Below are positions 38,714 to 47,257 of a DNA stretch of 64,000 nucleotides, in pieces (within the stretch, counting starts at the first letter, position 1; every line of letters starts with the position of its first letter). The notes under the pieces are model-generated. The model worked only from the letters and a program-made list of their open reading frames with translations. It did not search any database and was not told the origin of the DNA. Source of the DNA: Stenotrophomonas indicatrix (lineage in GTDB: Bacteria > Pseudomonadota > Gammaproteobacteria > Xanthomonadales > Xanthomonadaceae); contig NZ_PEJS01000001.1 of NCBI RefSeq assembly GCF_002750975.1, positions 1,364,001-1,428,000 on the forward strand, given 5' to 3'. Made by a program: the position numbers and the translations under genes.

Positions 38714-39091
38714 TCATGGCCAGTGGTTGGCCGGAGCATCGTGATCACGCATGCGCACGATGCAGAATCGATGACCGGTGGGCGCTTCCATCACCCACCA
38801 GCGTTTGACGAAACCGACCCGGCGGGCACCGAGTTTTTCCAGCCTTTCGGCTTCGGCGTCGATGTCGTCGCTTTCGATATCCAGATGCACCCGCGACGGG
38901 TGATCGACCCGCTGCACTTCCACGTTCAATCCCGCCGGCGCGCCCGTCAGATCGGCATACTCTGCGTCGCCTTCAGCACGGGCGGGCTCGGCCTGCAGGC
39001 CCAGCGCTGCGGCCCAGAAGCGCGCGCTGTCTGCGGCGGGTGTGTCCTGGCAATCGATGATGAACCCGGCCAGTCGGCTGCGATGGGTCAT
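38714..39091 (-). CDS. VOC/glyoxalase-superfamily protein
   Basis: A 125-residue single-domain vicinal-oxygen-chelate protein: starts with GFIIDCQDTPAADSARFWAAALG (typical 'F.. fixed-phase' opening), has VEVQRVDHPSRVHLDIESDD and ends with EAPTGHRFCIVR. Likely a small cytosolic enzyme or binding protein of unknown substrate. It ends within a few bp of the smeX terminator. Confidence 0.85.
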   Translation of the reverse strand: MTHRSRLAGFIIDCQDTPAADSARFWAAALGLQAEPARAEGDAEYADLTGAPAGLNVEVQRVDHPSRVHLDIESDDIDAEAERLEKLGARRVGFVKRWWVMEAPTGHRFCIVRMRDHDAPANHWP

Positions 39092-39230
39092 GCGTTGTCT
39101 CCGCTCAACGAGGATGCTGGCAGGGTAGCGCGTGGGCCGCCGTGGACGTTCTCGCCGCTGTGACGTTTCTGACTCTGCCGGAAGTGCCGCCCGCCGTGTA
39201 ACTAGTGGGAAAACCACGGGAGGACAGGAC

Positions 39231-39494
39231 ATGGGCGAACAGAAGCAATCGGCGCAACGGACGCTGCTCGGTGATCCCGGCCTGCCGGGGGCCGGGCTGT
39301 CGGTCGGCGTGGTGGTGTTGCTGGTACTGGCAGCGATGGCCGCGGTGATCGGCTTCGTGCGCCTGCCCGATTCAATGCTGGGTGTTGGCCTTGTCGGCAT
39401 TGCGGTGTTCCTTGCCGTCGGCGCACGCATCTGCCAGGCGCGCGACCAGCACCAGGCGCTGTACCGCCTGCTGGGCAAGCGACCGTCGCCGTAG
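39231..39494 (+). CDS. Hypothetical two-helix membrane protein
   Basis: An 87-residue protein with two hydrophobic segments (GAGLSVGVVVLLVLAAMAAV and LGVGLVGIAVFLAVGARI) and polar ends. GGGAGGACAGG precedes the ATG. No family recognised. Confidence 0.65.
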   Translation: MGEQKQSAQRTLLGDPGLPGAGLSVGVVVLLVLAAMAAVIGFVRLPDSMLGVGLVGIAVFLAVGARICQARDQHQALYRLLGKRPSP

Positions 39495-39512
39495 CGAGGG
39501 TCGCTGCATTGT

Positions 39513-40367
39513 TCAGTGCTTCGGCCAGTCCAGCTCAACGACCAGCGGGAAGTGGTCGGAGGGCAGTACGCCGTCGATGCGGCGGTCATCGGTCAGGAAG
39601 CTGCGCGCGTGGAAGCCACGTACCAGCACCCAGTCCAGCTCGGCGGTCGCCGTTCCTGTGAAGTTGTGGAAGGTCAGGCGCGGACCCTGCGGCGACTTGA
39701 CCTGGCGACGGGTGTCCTGAAGCACCCGGGTGAAGGCCTGATAGGTGCCGCCGCCGGGCTCGCTGTTGAAATCACCGGTCAGTACCACCGGCAGGTCGGA
39801 AGGCAGCGCGGCCACGCGCGTGGCAATCAGTTCGGCTCCCTTGATCCGGCGCGGCTCGTCCTCGTCGCGGTAGGGCAGGTGGGTGTTCATGAAGTAGAAG
39901 CGACGGCCATCATCCAGGCGGCGGAACACGGCCCAGGTGACCATGCGCGGGAACAGGTTGCCCCAGCTGATGCTGCCTGCGACCTCGGGCGTATCGGACA
40001 GCCAGAAATTGCCTGACTCTTCCACCGCCAGCACCTTGCTGTCGTAGAACACGCCCATGTGTTCGTCGCCACTGCCACCGCGGCGGCCTTCGCCGAACCA
40101 GCGATAGTCGGGCAGATGTTCGGCCAGGTAATTGGCCTGCTCCAGCACCAGCTCCTGGGTGCCGATCACCGCCGGATGCGCCTGCTGGATCACCTTGACC
40201 ATGGCATCGCGGCGGTCTTCCCAGCGCTTGCCAGGGTCGGTGTCGGCAGGGGTGCGTACGTTGAAGGACATCACCTTCAACGGCGCGGGCGATGCTGCCC
40301 AGGTGGCGGCGGGCAGTGCAAAAGCCAGGAGTGCGCAGAGCGCGGACGTGCGGAAGCGAGACAACAT
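39513..40367 (-). CDS. Secreted endonuclease/exonuclease/phosphatase-family protein
   Basis: A 284-residue exported protein: signal peptide ending TWAA, then the EEP fold with motifs LKVMSFNVR, GTQELVLEQ, FYFMNTHLPY, VLTGDFNSEP and SDHFPLVVEL. These give the Mg-binding and catalytic Asn, Glu, Asp and His residues. It may act on phosphodiesters or phosphorylated sugars rather than DNA; single-domain secreted members are often grouped with carbohydrate genes. A LacI-type operator lies upstream. Confidence 0.85.
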   Translation of the reverse strand: MLSRFRTSALCALLAFALPAATWAASPAPLKVMSFNVRTPADTDPGKRWEDRRDAMVKVIQQAHPAVIGTQELVLEQANYLAEHLPDYRWFGEGRRGGSGDEHMGVFYDSKVLAVEESGNFWLSDTPEVAGSISWGNLFPRMVTWAVFRRLDDGRRFYFMNTHLPYRDEDEPRRIKGAELIATRVAALPSDLPVVLTGDFNSEPGGGTYQAFTRVLQDTRRQVKSPQGPRLTFHNFTGTATAELDWVLVRGFHARSFLTDDRRIDGVLPSDHFPLVVELDWPKH

Positions 40368-40383
40368 CGTGGAATCCCTCCAT

Positions 40384-40405
40384 TCCATGAAAGCGGTTTC
40401 ATGGA
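40384..40405. promoter_or_regulatory. Candidate LacI-family operator
   Basis: TCCATGAAAGCGGTTTCATG continuing GA is a 22-bp palindrome with one central mismatch and a central CG, typical for LacI/GalR-type regulators. It is ~17 bp upstream of the EEP gene start. Confidence 0.6.
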
Positions 40406-40502
40406 GGATGCCATGGAAGGCGAGGGCAGCGGTATGCCGGGATGGGCGGCTGCAAGGGCCGGGCGGACGGCGTGCGACCGCCCGGCTGATACCGCTGGGC
40501 GA

Positions 40503-40745
40503 TCAGGGGGCGTACATCATCCCGTTCTCGTCGCGGTTGTAGTGGTCGCTGGCCACGCGGGTGCCATCGTCATAGACCACGTACAGCGTGCAACGCTGGT
40601 GGATGCCGAAGCCGGCCCGGAAGGGCACGCACTCTTCCTGCAGGCCGACTTCTTCGGCGGCATTTGCCGGTGCCGAAGGCACCAGCGCGGCAAGCGCCAG
40701 CACGGCACCGAATGAACACGCGAACAGTTTCTTGTGCAGCATCAT
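40503..40745 (-). CDS. Small secreted protein, paralog 1
   Basis: An 80-residue exported protein: signal peptide ending near PANA, then a ~50-residue mature domain ECVPFRAGFGIHQRCTLYVVYDDGT... with two cysteines that may form a disulfide. AGGAG is 8 nt before the ATG. It closely resembles the next gene (CVP-R-G---HQRCT---DGT). No known family. Confidence 0.65.
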   Translation of the reverse strand: MMLHKKLFACSFGAVLALAALVPSAPANAAEEVGLQEECVPFRAGFGIHQRCTLYVVYDDGTRVASDHYNRDENGMMYAP

Positions 40746-40786
40746 CGATCACACTCCTTGTAGTCGTAGTCGGTGTCCAATGCAGT

Positions 40787-41023
40787 TCAGTCTGCCGGGA
40801 GGTACCACTGGCCGTTCTGGTCGATCCAGTACACCGACGTGAAAACGGTGCCATCTGCCAGCGTGCGGGTAACTGTGCAGCGTTGATGCACAAGGTTTGG
40901 CCCCAGTCTTACGGGCACGCAATCGGTCGTCGATCCGGGAGACCCGGCCGCGTGGCTGCTTGCCGGTACCACACTGCCCACTGCCAATATCAATGCGGCC
41001 ATCGAGGCCAGTTGCAGTTTCAT
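40787..41023 (-). CDS. Small secreted protein, paralog 2
   Basis: A 78-residue exported protein: signal peptide ending SSHA, then DCVPVRLGPNLVHQRCTVTRTLADGT and a C-terminal YWIDQNGQWYLP. Two cysteines are placed as in paralog 1, and both end in an 'N-x-x-x-Y-x-P' type segment. The third in-frame ATG is used because AAGGA at ~41033 spaces it best. Confidence 0.65.
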   Translation of the reverse strand: MKLQLASMAALILAVGSVVPASSHAAGSPGSTTDCVPVRLGPNLVHQRCTVTRTLADGTVFTSVYWIDQNGQWYLPAD

Positions 41024-41111
41024 AAGCATCATCCTTGCTTTCTGCAATCGCGCACATGCGCCTGGCCTGTTTAACATGCGACCGCAGTAGCCGGAAGTGC
41101 CGCGCCTGCGC

Positions 41112-41816
41112 TCAGTCCCCGATCTCACCGCGCCGGCTGGCCGCGCGCACTGCCTGCGCCGTGGTCGCCACGCCGAGCCGCTGGCGTGCTCTGCGCAGGT
41201 GGTTTTCCACCGTGCGTGTGGACAGCCCCAAAGTCGCAGCAATATCGGCCTGGCGACGACCAGCGGCAACCCAGCGCAGGACCTCACGCTCGCGGGCGCT
41301 GAGGGTGCCGGCAGGCACAACCGCCGGGGCGACAGACAGCCGATGCGCCATACGGAAGGCGGCGGTGCCAATCAGCTCCAGCAGCAACCGTGCCGATGGA
41401 GATGCGTCGATCGTGCGTCCTCCCCAGCTGACTGCCCTTTCCAGGCCGGTCGCACCGAACACCGGCACCTGCAGGCCGTGCAGTCCTTCGCCGCGCGGTT
41501 GCCGCACGACCTGGTAGCGCTCGCCGCGCACGCCCTGCTGCTTGCTCCAGAAGAACGGCGCATCGCTGTCCAGCACATGGCGATTGACCGGGCACGCATG
41601 CAGGTAGTGCGCTACGCCACTGCTGGCGCCCTCGCCGAACCAATCGCCATCGATCCAGTACAGGCGCTGCGCGCCTCGGTCCAGATCGGTGCCGGTAGCG
41701 AACATCAGCGTGCGGTCATAACCCAGCGGCGCACCGACGCCGCGCAGTACGGTACCGATGGCTGCCAGCGAACGTGCACGTTCCAGCACCAGCAATGACT
41801 GCACGACGGTATCCAT
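41112..41816 (-). CDS. LuxR-type regulator with divergent autoinducer domain
   Basis: A 234-residue transcription factor: N-terminal autoinducer-binding-like domain and a C-terminal LuxR helix-turn-helix (LSAREREVLRWVAAGRRQADIAATLGLSTRTVENHL). Where classic AHL receptors have the Asp-Pro that contacts the signal, this protein has Cys75-Pro76, while the Trp 15 residues later (Trp90) is kept. No luxI is in the window. From memory, S. maltophilia SmoR (a LuxR solo) lies a few genes after smeX in strain K279a, and this gene occupies that position. It starts 5 bp after hchA, so the two are probably co-transcribed. Confidence 0.82.
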   Translation of the reverse strand: MDTVVQSLLVLERARSLAAIGTVLRGVGAPLGYDRTLMFATGTDLDRGAQRLYWIDGDWFGEGASSGVAHYLHACPVNRHVLDSDAPFFWSKQQGVRGERYQVVRQPRGEGLHGLQVPVFGATGLERAVSWGGRTIDASPSARLLLELIGTAAFRMAHRLSVAPAVVPAGTLSAREREVLRWVAAGRRQADIAATLGLSTRTVENHLRRARQRLGVATTAQAVRAASRRGEIGD

Positions 41817-41821
41817 GCCGG

Positions 41822-42694
41822 TCAGCGTGCAGCCAACGCATCCAGCAGGGTGCGCGCAGCCAGCTTGCCCAGCGCATTGCCCGCCAGCGGGCTGTCGCCG
41901 GTCAGCAGCAGGCGGTCCTGCATCACGCTGCCATCGATGCCCTCGTTGACGATCTGCACGCCCTGCTGGGCCAGGCGCTCACCGAAGAACCACGGCAGTT
42001 GACCAGGCATGTAGCCGATATCCGGGGTCTGCCGGTCCATCGCATCGGGGAAGGCGCAGATCCGATGACCGCGGAACAATGAATCGCCACCGGCTTCATC
42101 CACGCCGGCCGCCAGCAGCGCGGCAGGGCCGTGACAGAGGGTGATGATGTGACGTTGATTGTCCACCGCCCACTGCAGGGTGGCCTTCACCGCGCGGCTT
42201 TCCGGCAGGCCGATCAACGCACCGTGACCGCCGGGAATGAACACCGCGGCATAGTCCGAACCGGCATCGAGCGCGGCCGCCACGTCGTCCAGGTGCAGAG
42301 GCTGGCGGAAGCGGGATTCGTAGCGTTCGTACAGGCCGCCGATCTCGCGGTCTTCGCGTGGGAACGCCCACCATTCAAACTTCACCGGGTTGCCCGACAG
42401 CGTCGCCACGTCGATCCCGAAACCGGCCTTGTGCAGGTGATACATCGGCAGCAGCGTCTCCACCGGATGGTTGCCGGTCGAGAACAGGTGGCCGTTGGCG
42501 GTCGGCAGATAACGTTCGTCGGCGGCGATCATCAGCACTTTCCAGCGTCCGTCACGGCGGGCATCGGGATAGTCCGCGCCGGACAGATCGGTGGTTGCCG
42601 AAGTGAACTGGGACAGCGAGTACGGCGACGGGAAAAACGCATCGCGCTCGGCCGGATCGGGGCTGGGCTGACGGCTGGGCTCTGACGTGTTCAT
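41822..42694 (-). CDS. hchA: HchA (Hsp31) DJ-1-type deglycase/chaperone
   Basis: A 290-residue DJ-1/PfpI superfamily member. Family segments LPTANGHLFSTGNHPVETLLPM, FIPGGHGALIGLPES and the nucleophile elbow LCHGPAALL (catalytic Cys) are present. HchA acts as glyoxalase III/protein deglycase against methylglyoxal damage and as a holding chaperone. CAGGAGG precedes the ATG. The LuxR-type gene follows by 5 bp. Confidence 0.93.
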   Translation of the reverse strand: MNTSEPSRQPSPDPAERDAFFPSPYSLSQFTSATTDLSGADYPDARRDGRWKVLMIAADERYLPTANGHLFSTGNHPVETLLPMYHLHKAGFGIDVATLSGNPVKFEWWAFPREDREIGGLYERYESRFRQPLHLDDVAAALDAGSDYAAVFIPGGHGALIGLPESRAVKATLQWAVDNQRHIITLCHGPAALLAAGVDEAGGDSLFRGHRICAFPDAMDRQTPDIGYMPGQLPWFFGERLAQQGVQIVNEGIDGSVMQDRLLLTGDSPLAGNALGKLAARTLLDALAAR

Positions 42695-42772
42695 GCGGAC
42701 CTCCTGCGGAAGAGAGTGGTCACCTTAGCCAGAGCGATGCGTACGCACGATGAGGGATTTCCCCCAATGCGA

Positions 42773-43753
42773 TCAGGCAGGGTGCGCTTGCTGAACCCGC
42801 TGGTAGGCGTCGTCCAGCATTGCCAGGAAAGCCTGTCGCTGCGCGGCATCAAGCACCACCGCGCGTTCGAACGCATCCACGCTCGCACTCCAGTCCGCCA
42901 GTGTGTCGTCGTTGTAGAGGGCCTGATGCCGTTCCCATGCTCCGCCTGCCTTCAGGTACAGCCACTTGTCGAACAGGTGCAGCGGGCTGCCGTTGTCCAG
43001 TTGCAGGGGGCGGGTGGTCCTGGTGTGGGCCAGCACGCTGCGCAGCGCAGGTGAATCGTGAAGCTGGCCTGCCCAGACGTGGTTGCCAAGATGTTGCTCG
43101 GCAAAGCGCAGGATCGCCTGGTGATCATCCTCCAGCCCGGCCTCGTAGAGTGCCTGCGGCACCCGCAGGTGCCGGCGATCGAACAGCCACTTCAGTACCA
43201 GCGTTGCCGCCTGCGGGGTGGTGTTGTGTTCATTGCCAGGGTCGAAATCATGATGGCCGATGAACTCGCGGTCCTCATGCAGATTGAGCTGGATGGTGTC
43301 CACGCGCTGCCTGCGCTTGCAGAACCAGAGCTTGATGTCGACGTCCCCGGTAAGCGGCTTTTCAAAGTAGGCGGTGTCGCCGAATTCTTCCAAACGGCTG
43401 TTGAAGTACGCCAGGCAGTCCTGGAGCGTGGCTGATGGCTGCACGTATCCGTCCCAGAAGCCTTCGGGCTTTGGCGGATTGCCCTTGGGCCGGCGACTGA
43501 ACAGGGTGGCGGACTTGAAGTGGCTCAGCAGGCTGCCACGCGCTCCGACGGTGGGCGGATAGAAGCGATCATTGATGATGTCGAAGGCAAAGTAGAACTC
43601 CATGTCGTGGAGCTTGTCCTTGACCGATTTCTGCCCCTGGTTCGCGCTGATCGTGGTCGGGGGCTTGCCGATGCCGTGCTGCGCGAACCATGCCTGCAGA
43701 TGAGCATCCGAGCCCTTGCTGCCGAGCAGCTCGACCAGTGTTGAGATATGCAT
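42773..43753 (-). CDS. Hypothetical protein, 326 residues
   Basis: A soluble protein without signal peptide or membrane segment. It opens MHISTLVELLGSKGSDAHLQAWF, then MEFYFAFDIINDRFYPPTVG and DTIQLNLHEDREFIGHHDFDPGNEHNTTP. The N-terminal 'L---GS-GSD' and acidic/aromatic middle recall immunity-type proteins, but I cannot name a family. A C-terminal tail (~230-326) is helical and rich in Leu/Asp/Gln. It lies 65 bp after the lipase-like gene, on the same strand. Confidence 0.75.
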   Translation of the reverse strand: MHISTLVELLGSKGSDAHLQAWFAQHGIGKPPTTISANQGQKSVKDKLHDMEFYFAFDIINDRFYPPTVGARGSLLSHFKSATLFSRRPKGNPPKPEGFWDGYVQPSATLQDCLAYFNSRLEEFGDTAYFEKPLTGDVDIKLWFCKRRQRVDTIQLNLHEDREFIGHHDFDPGNEHNTTPQAATLVLKWLFDRRHLRVPQALYEAGLEDDHQAILRFAEQHLGNHVWAGQLHDSPALRSVLAHTRTTRPLQLDNGSPLHLFDKWLYLKAGGAWERHQALYNDDTLADWSASVDAFERAVVLDAAQRQAFLAMLDDAYQRVQQAHPA

Positions 43754-43818
43754 TCCATTGCCTCGTTGTCGGTGGCCCGGACGGGAAAGCGCGGGCCATG
43801 GTTGCTGTAAGTCGTGCG

Positions 43819-45822
43819 CTACTTCGCCGGCAGAGGATGAGCCTCCATGTCCTCATGCAGGATGCGGCGAAGTTCGACGATGGCCGGCGTGGCTTCCTGC
43901 ACGCTGTGACCGGACACGATCACCTTTTCCGAGACGGCCTTCGGCAGGTGCGAGCTCCAGTAGGGAACCAGTCCATCGTCGGTCTTTTCCAGCGGGCCTT
44001 CGGCCTGGGTCCGTGCGATGATCGAGTGGTAACGCACCTTCGGCGATATCGGCAGATCGGCCACGGCCTTGACGAAGGCATCGTCCTTGTCCAGGTTCTG
44101 GATGCTGTTCATCTGGTAGCCGTGCTTGTCATCGTTGCGCTCAACCTTGCCGTCGTTTGCCAATGTCGCGACATCCTCCAGCACGGTCAGCGGCAGGCGC
44201 ACGAAGCGGCCGAGCCAGCGCCCCAGGCGCGTGCCGGCAACATCGGTGCCGCGATGGGGGGTAGCGATGAACACCACCCGTGAGATTTCCGGTTCCGGCT
44301 GGAATGTCAGCACCGGCGCGCCCTTCGTACGCAGCAGTTCGCGCTGCGCCGGGGTCATCTGCGCAGTCGCCAGCAGGGTGTCGACCAGATGGTCGCCGGA
44401 GGAGGACACCATCAGCCGCGAAATCACCCCGCCCATGCTGTGTGCGACCACCACCATGTCGTGCGATGCGAGCGCCTTTCCGGTTGGGTCGAAGTGCTGC
44501 AGTGCCTCATGCAGGATCCGCCGGATCTCATCGTGGCTGAGGGCGATCGGCATGTTGGTCGGGTAGTAGAACTGCCAGATCTGGAAGTCGCCGCGGATCT
44601 CATCGTCACGCATCAGTTCGTTGGCCACGTTGACCCACGCCTCCGGGCTGCTGGCCAGGCCATGGATCATCAGCAGCACGCGGCGGTCCGGATCGTACGG
44701 CTGCATCATGAACAGATGCGGCTTGTCGATGCCGCCCTTGCCGCCGAACAGCGTACGCAGCGATTGCCGGCTGAAGTTGGAGCGGGCCAGCCACAGCGCG
44801 TAACCGGCGGTGAAGTTCGCCGCCAGTGGCACCTGTTCGCCGTGCAGTTCCACCACCGCTACCTGGTAGGGGTCGTGGATCTCCAGTTCCGGCTCGTCGT
44901 CGTGCAGCACTTCCCACAGGTTGTTGCCGGAAAAACGCAGCAGCACGGTCATCGACGGCGACGGCATCTCGCTCCAGTCGCGCTCGGCCGTCGTTGCGGT
45001 ACCAGCGGCGGCGGCCGCCAGGCCGGTGCTGGCCGGGTCTGCCATCACCGCCACCAGTTCGGCGCCGAAGCCATCGCGGCGATGCACGCTGCGCAGGGTG
45101 CCGGTGAAGGACATCGATGCGGCCGGTACCAGTTCCAGCGGCTCGCGGGTGTCCGCTGCCGGGCCATCGTCGGCAGGCGCCAGTACGAAGGTCCAGCGTC
45201 CCAGCTGGAACCGCCCGTTGTCGTTGCGCACCTGCTTGCTCGAATAGGCTTCGAACAGCAGCACGGCTGATTCCTGCACGGCCAGGTTGTAATAGTCGCG
45301 CACCTGGGTCTGGCGGTCTTCGAAGCCACGCTGGTTGGCGGTGCGTTCGGTGAAGAAGAGATATGCATAGGATTGCCGCGCGATCTGCATCCACGCATCC
45401 AGGCGCGGCTGGAAGGTCGGGTCAGGCGGGGCGGTCGCGGCCTTGCTGCGGGCCACCGACGCCGACTCGCGCTTCGGCGCCGGCATCGTCATCGCGTACT
45501 GCACCCACAGTTCGGCCAGCGCCGAGCGCTTGTCTTCCTCGCGCACGACGATGCTGCCCTCCATCGCCTCGATGCAGGGCAGGCCGGGCTTGGCACAGGC
45601 GCCCTCGTCCAGGCCAGCCACGCGCAGGGTCTCCATGGTGGCCGCGCTGAGCTTGCCGCTGGTGAGAATGTCACCGCGCTTGAGCGCGATGTACTGTCCT
45701 GGCGTGACCGTGCCCACCTGCACCGATGGGCCGAACTGGCGCAGCGTCGCGCACCCGCTCAGGGCGAGCAGGGCAACGAGGACGAAGGTGGTGCGGATGA
45801 CGCCGATGCCTGTTCTTTCCAT
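43819..45822 (-). CDS. Alpha/beta-hydrolase (lipase-like) lipoprotein
   Basis: A 667-residue lipoprotein: lipobox LSGC at ~25, then a ~350-residue N-terminal region without recognised domains and a C-terminal alpha/beta hydrolase. The hydrolase shows oxyanion segment LLMIHGLASSPEAW, nucleophile elbow VVAHSMGGVISR (Ser in G/H-x-S-x-G) and a late His in SGHSVQ. Outer-membrane or periplasmic location is likely. The pairing with a downstream unknown gene recalls lipase effector/immunity pairs, but this is inference. Confidence 0.85.
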   Translation of the reverse strand: MERTGIGVIRTTFVLVALLALSGCATLRQFGPSVQVGTVTPGQYIALKRGDILTSGKLSAATMETLRVAGLDEGACAKPGLPCIEAMEGSIVVREEDKRSALAELWVQYAMTMPAPKRESASVARSKAATAPPDPTFQPRLDAWMQIARQSYAYLFFTERTANQRGFEDRQTQVRDYYNLAVQESAVLLFEAYSSKQVRNDNGRFQLGRWTFVLAPADDGPAADTREPLELVPAASMSFTGTLRSVHRRDGFGAELVAVMADPASTGLAAAAAGTATTAERDWSEMPSPSMTVLLRFSGNNLWEVLHDDEPELEIHDPYQVAVVELHGEQVPLAANFTAGYALWLARSNFSRQSLRTLFGGKGGIDKPHLFMMQPYDPDRRVLLMIHGLASSPEAWVNVANELMRDDEIRGDFQIWQFYYPTNMPIALSHDEIRRILHEALQHFDPTGKALASHDMVVVAHSMGGVISRLMVSSSGDHLVDTLLATAQMTPAQRELLRTKGAPVLTFQPEPEISRVVFIATPHRGTDVAGTRLGRWLGRFVRLPLTVLEDVATLANDGKVERNDDKHGYQMNSIQNLDKDDAFVKAVADLPISPKVRYHSIIARTQAEGPLEKTDDGLVPYWSSHLPKAVSEKVIVSGHSVQEATPAIVELRRILHEDMEAHPLPAK

Positions 45823-45886
45823 GTGAACTCCCTGCGCTGGCGCCACTCTAGCGGCAGGCGTGTCAACGCGGAAGCAGGCCTGCGGC

Positions 45887-45910
45887 AGCGCCGGACCGTG
45901 CCCGGCGAAC
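45887..45910. repeat. REP-like hairpin
   Basis: GCAGCGCCGGACCGTGCCCGG: GCCGG(A/G)C type arms with one mismatch. Lies in the gap upstream of the lipase-like gene. Confidence 0.5.
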
Positions 45911-45938
45911 CCCGCCTGTCAGCCGGTCTCCCCGCAGA

Positions 45939-46406
45939 TCATCCCTCGATCAGGCAGGTCACCGCAGCCGAATAACCTTCGTAGTCGTCACCGGCACCCA
46001 CATGCAGCGTGTGCGTGGCATCAATCTTCTTGAGGTAGGAAGGCGCTTCGGTTTCGGCCGCGTCGTTGACCGTCGTCACTCCCCAGGATCGGGCCAAACG
46101 CTGGTGATCAACGCCCTGCAGATACAAGTGCAGGCTCTTGTAGGGCTTGGAAATGCTCACATCCGCGCTGGCTACGGTGCCTCCGAACAGCGCCACCGGC
46201 TTGCCCTTGGGCTCGAACACGCTGCCGGGGTCGCGGCTCAGGCCGGCGGCATGGAATGCCTGCTCCACCTGCGCTTCAGTGAAATCGGAACCCGCCTTGC
46301 AGGCCAGCAGGGCTTCCAGTGCGGTGGTGCTGGTTGCCGGAGGTGCGGCAACAGCAGCGGTTGTCAAGGCCAGGCCCAGCATCAGGGCGATAAGCGGCTT
46401 GTTCAT
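45939..46406 (-). CDS. Hypothetical exported protein
   Basis: A 155-residue protein with a signal peptide (MNKPLIALMLGLALTTAAVAA) and a mature domain beginning ALLACKAGSDFTEAQVEQAFHAAGL; two cysteines (ACK, VTC) are placed near the two ends and could pair. The C-terminus GAGDDYEGYSAAVTCLIEG is conserved-looking. Family not recognised. Confidence 0.7.
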   Translation of the reverse strand: MNKPLIALMLGLALTTAAVAAPPATSTTALEALLACKAGSDFTEAQVEQAFHAAGLSRDPGSVFEPKGKPVALFGGTVASADVSISKPYKSLHLYLQGVDHQRLARSWGVTTVNDAAETEAPSYLKKIDATHTLHVGAGDDYEGYSAAVTCLIEG

Positions 46407-46498
46407 TGCAGATCCTTCTGTATGTCGCGGAGCAGCGGAGGCGCCGGCACCAAGTCCGGGAAGACAGGCTGAAGTGTGGGGCAGGGTAGTGTTGTCGG

Positions 46499-46822
46499 CT
46501 AGGCCCCCTCGCTGGGTTGCCAAGCGATTCCCCGATCAAGGGCATCCAAGGCCAGTTGCGCCCATTGGCGTACCTCTTCCAACGGATGCTGCAGCTCAGC
46601 CCGCAGGGTCGGACCGACCGTGCTGTCGCCTGATTCGCCGAGCAGTTCCAGCAGCTTTCCGCGCGAGTAACCATCATCCACCGCCGGCAGCCGGGCAAGC
46701 AGGTGCGGCACCGCAATGGCCGCGGCCGGGCGAGGCCCCCAGTAGGCGTCTTCATAGGTTGCCGGATCCTGATCAAGGATCTGGTCGAGCCAGGAGACAA
46801 CGTCGATTCTGTCGAGATCCAT
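46499..46822 (-). CDS. Small HEAT-like protein
   Basis: A 107-residue cytosolic protein. AIAVPHLLARLPAVDDGYSRGKLLELLGE and TLRAELQHPLEEVRQWAQLALDAL read as two helical HEAT-like repeats. Such small repeat proteins are common as immunity or regulatory proteins. No direct partner identified. Confidence 0.65.
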   Translation of the reverse strand: MDLDRIDVVSWLDQILDQDPATYEDAYWGPRPAAAIAVPHLLARLPAVDDGYSRGKLLELLGESGDSTVGPTLRAELQHPLEEVRQWAQLALDALDRGIAWQPSEGA

Positions 46823-46846
46823 GGCGGCCCCTCCCGTAGCCAGGGA

Positions 46847-47200
46847 TTACACCATCTGCACGCCAGAGGCGTCGGTTTCCACTGTGATCATTTCCACCAG
46901 TGCCCATAGGCCCGTGAACAGCACGCCGATCAAGAGCCAGCCCAACAACAGCGTGATCAGTAGTTGGCAGACCGCGCGTCCGTGGTAACCGGCGTAGAAG
47001 TTGTGGACGCCGAAAATGCCCAGGAACAGGGCGAGCAGGATGTAGATGGCCCGGTTCCTGGCGATAGGCATGGATTGCGATACCGGTGCCGCATAGACAG
47101 CGTCGCTTGGCTGCTGAGTGGCCGGTGGGGCAGCTGCATCGCAGGTCGGGCAGAGCGCCGTATCGCTGCGTGCCTTGCAGTTGCATTCGGAGCTGTTCAT
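46847..47200 (-). CDS. TM2-domain membrane protein
   Basis: A 117-residue protein: N-terminal Cys-rich ribbon (CNCKARSDTALCPTC, likely zinc binding), a Pro/Gln linker and a TM2 domain (LALFLGIFGVHNFYAGYHGRAVCQLLITLLLG) with two membrane helices. The start is at MNSSECNC; upstream in-frame sequence is tmRNA. Function of TM2 proteins is unknown. Confidence 0.8.
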   Translation of the reverse strand: MNSSECNCKARSDTALCPTCDAAAPPATQQPSDAVYAAPVSQSMPIARNRAIYILLALFLGIFGVHNFYAGYHGRAVCQLLITLLLGWLLIGVLFTGLWALVEMITVETDASGVQMV

Positions 47201-47257
47201 CAACGCCACGGTGCTTCTCCTTGTCGAGGCAGCGGTTCTGGACCTGATGCGGCCAAC

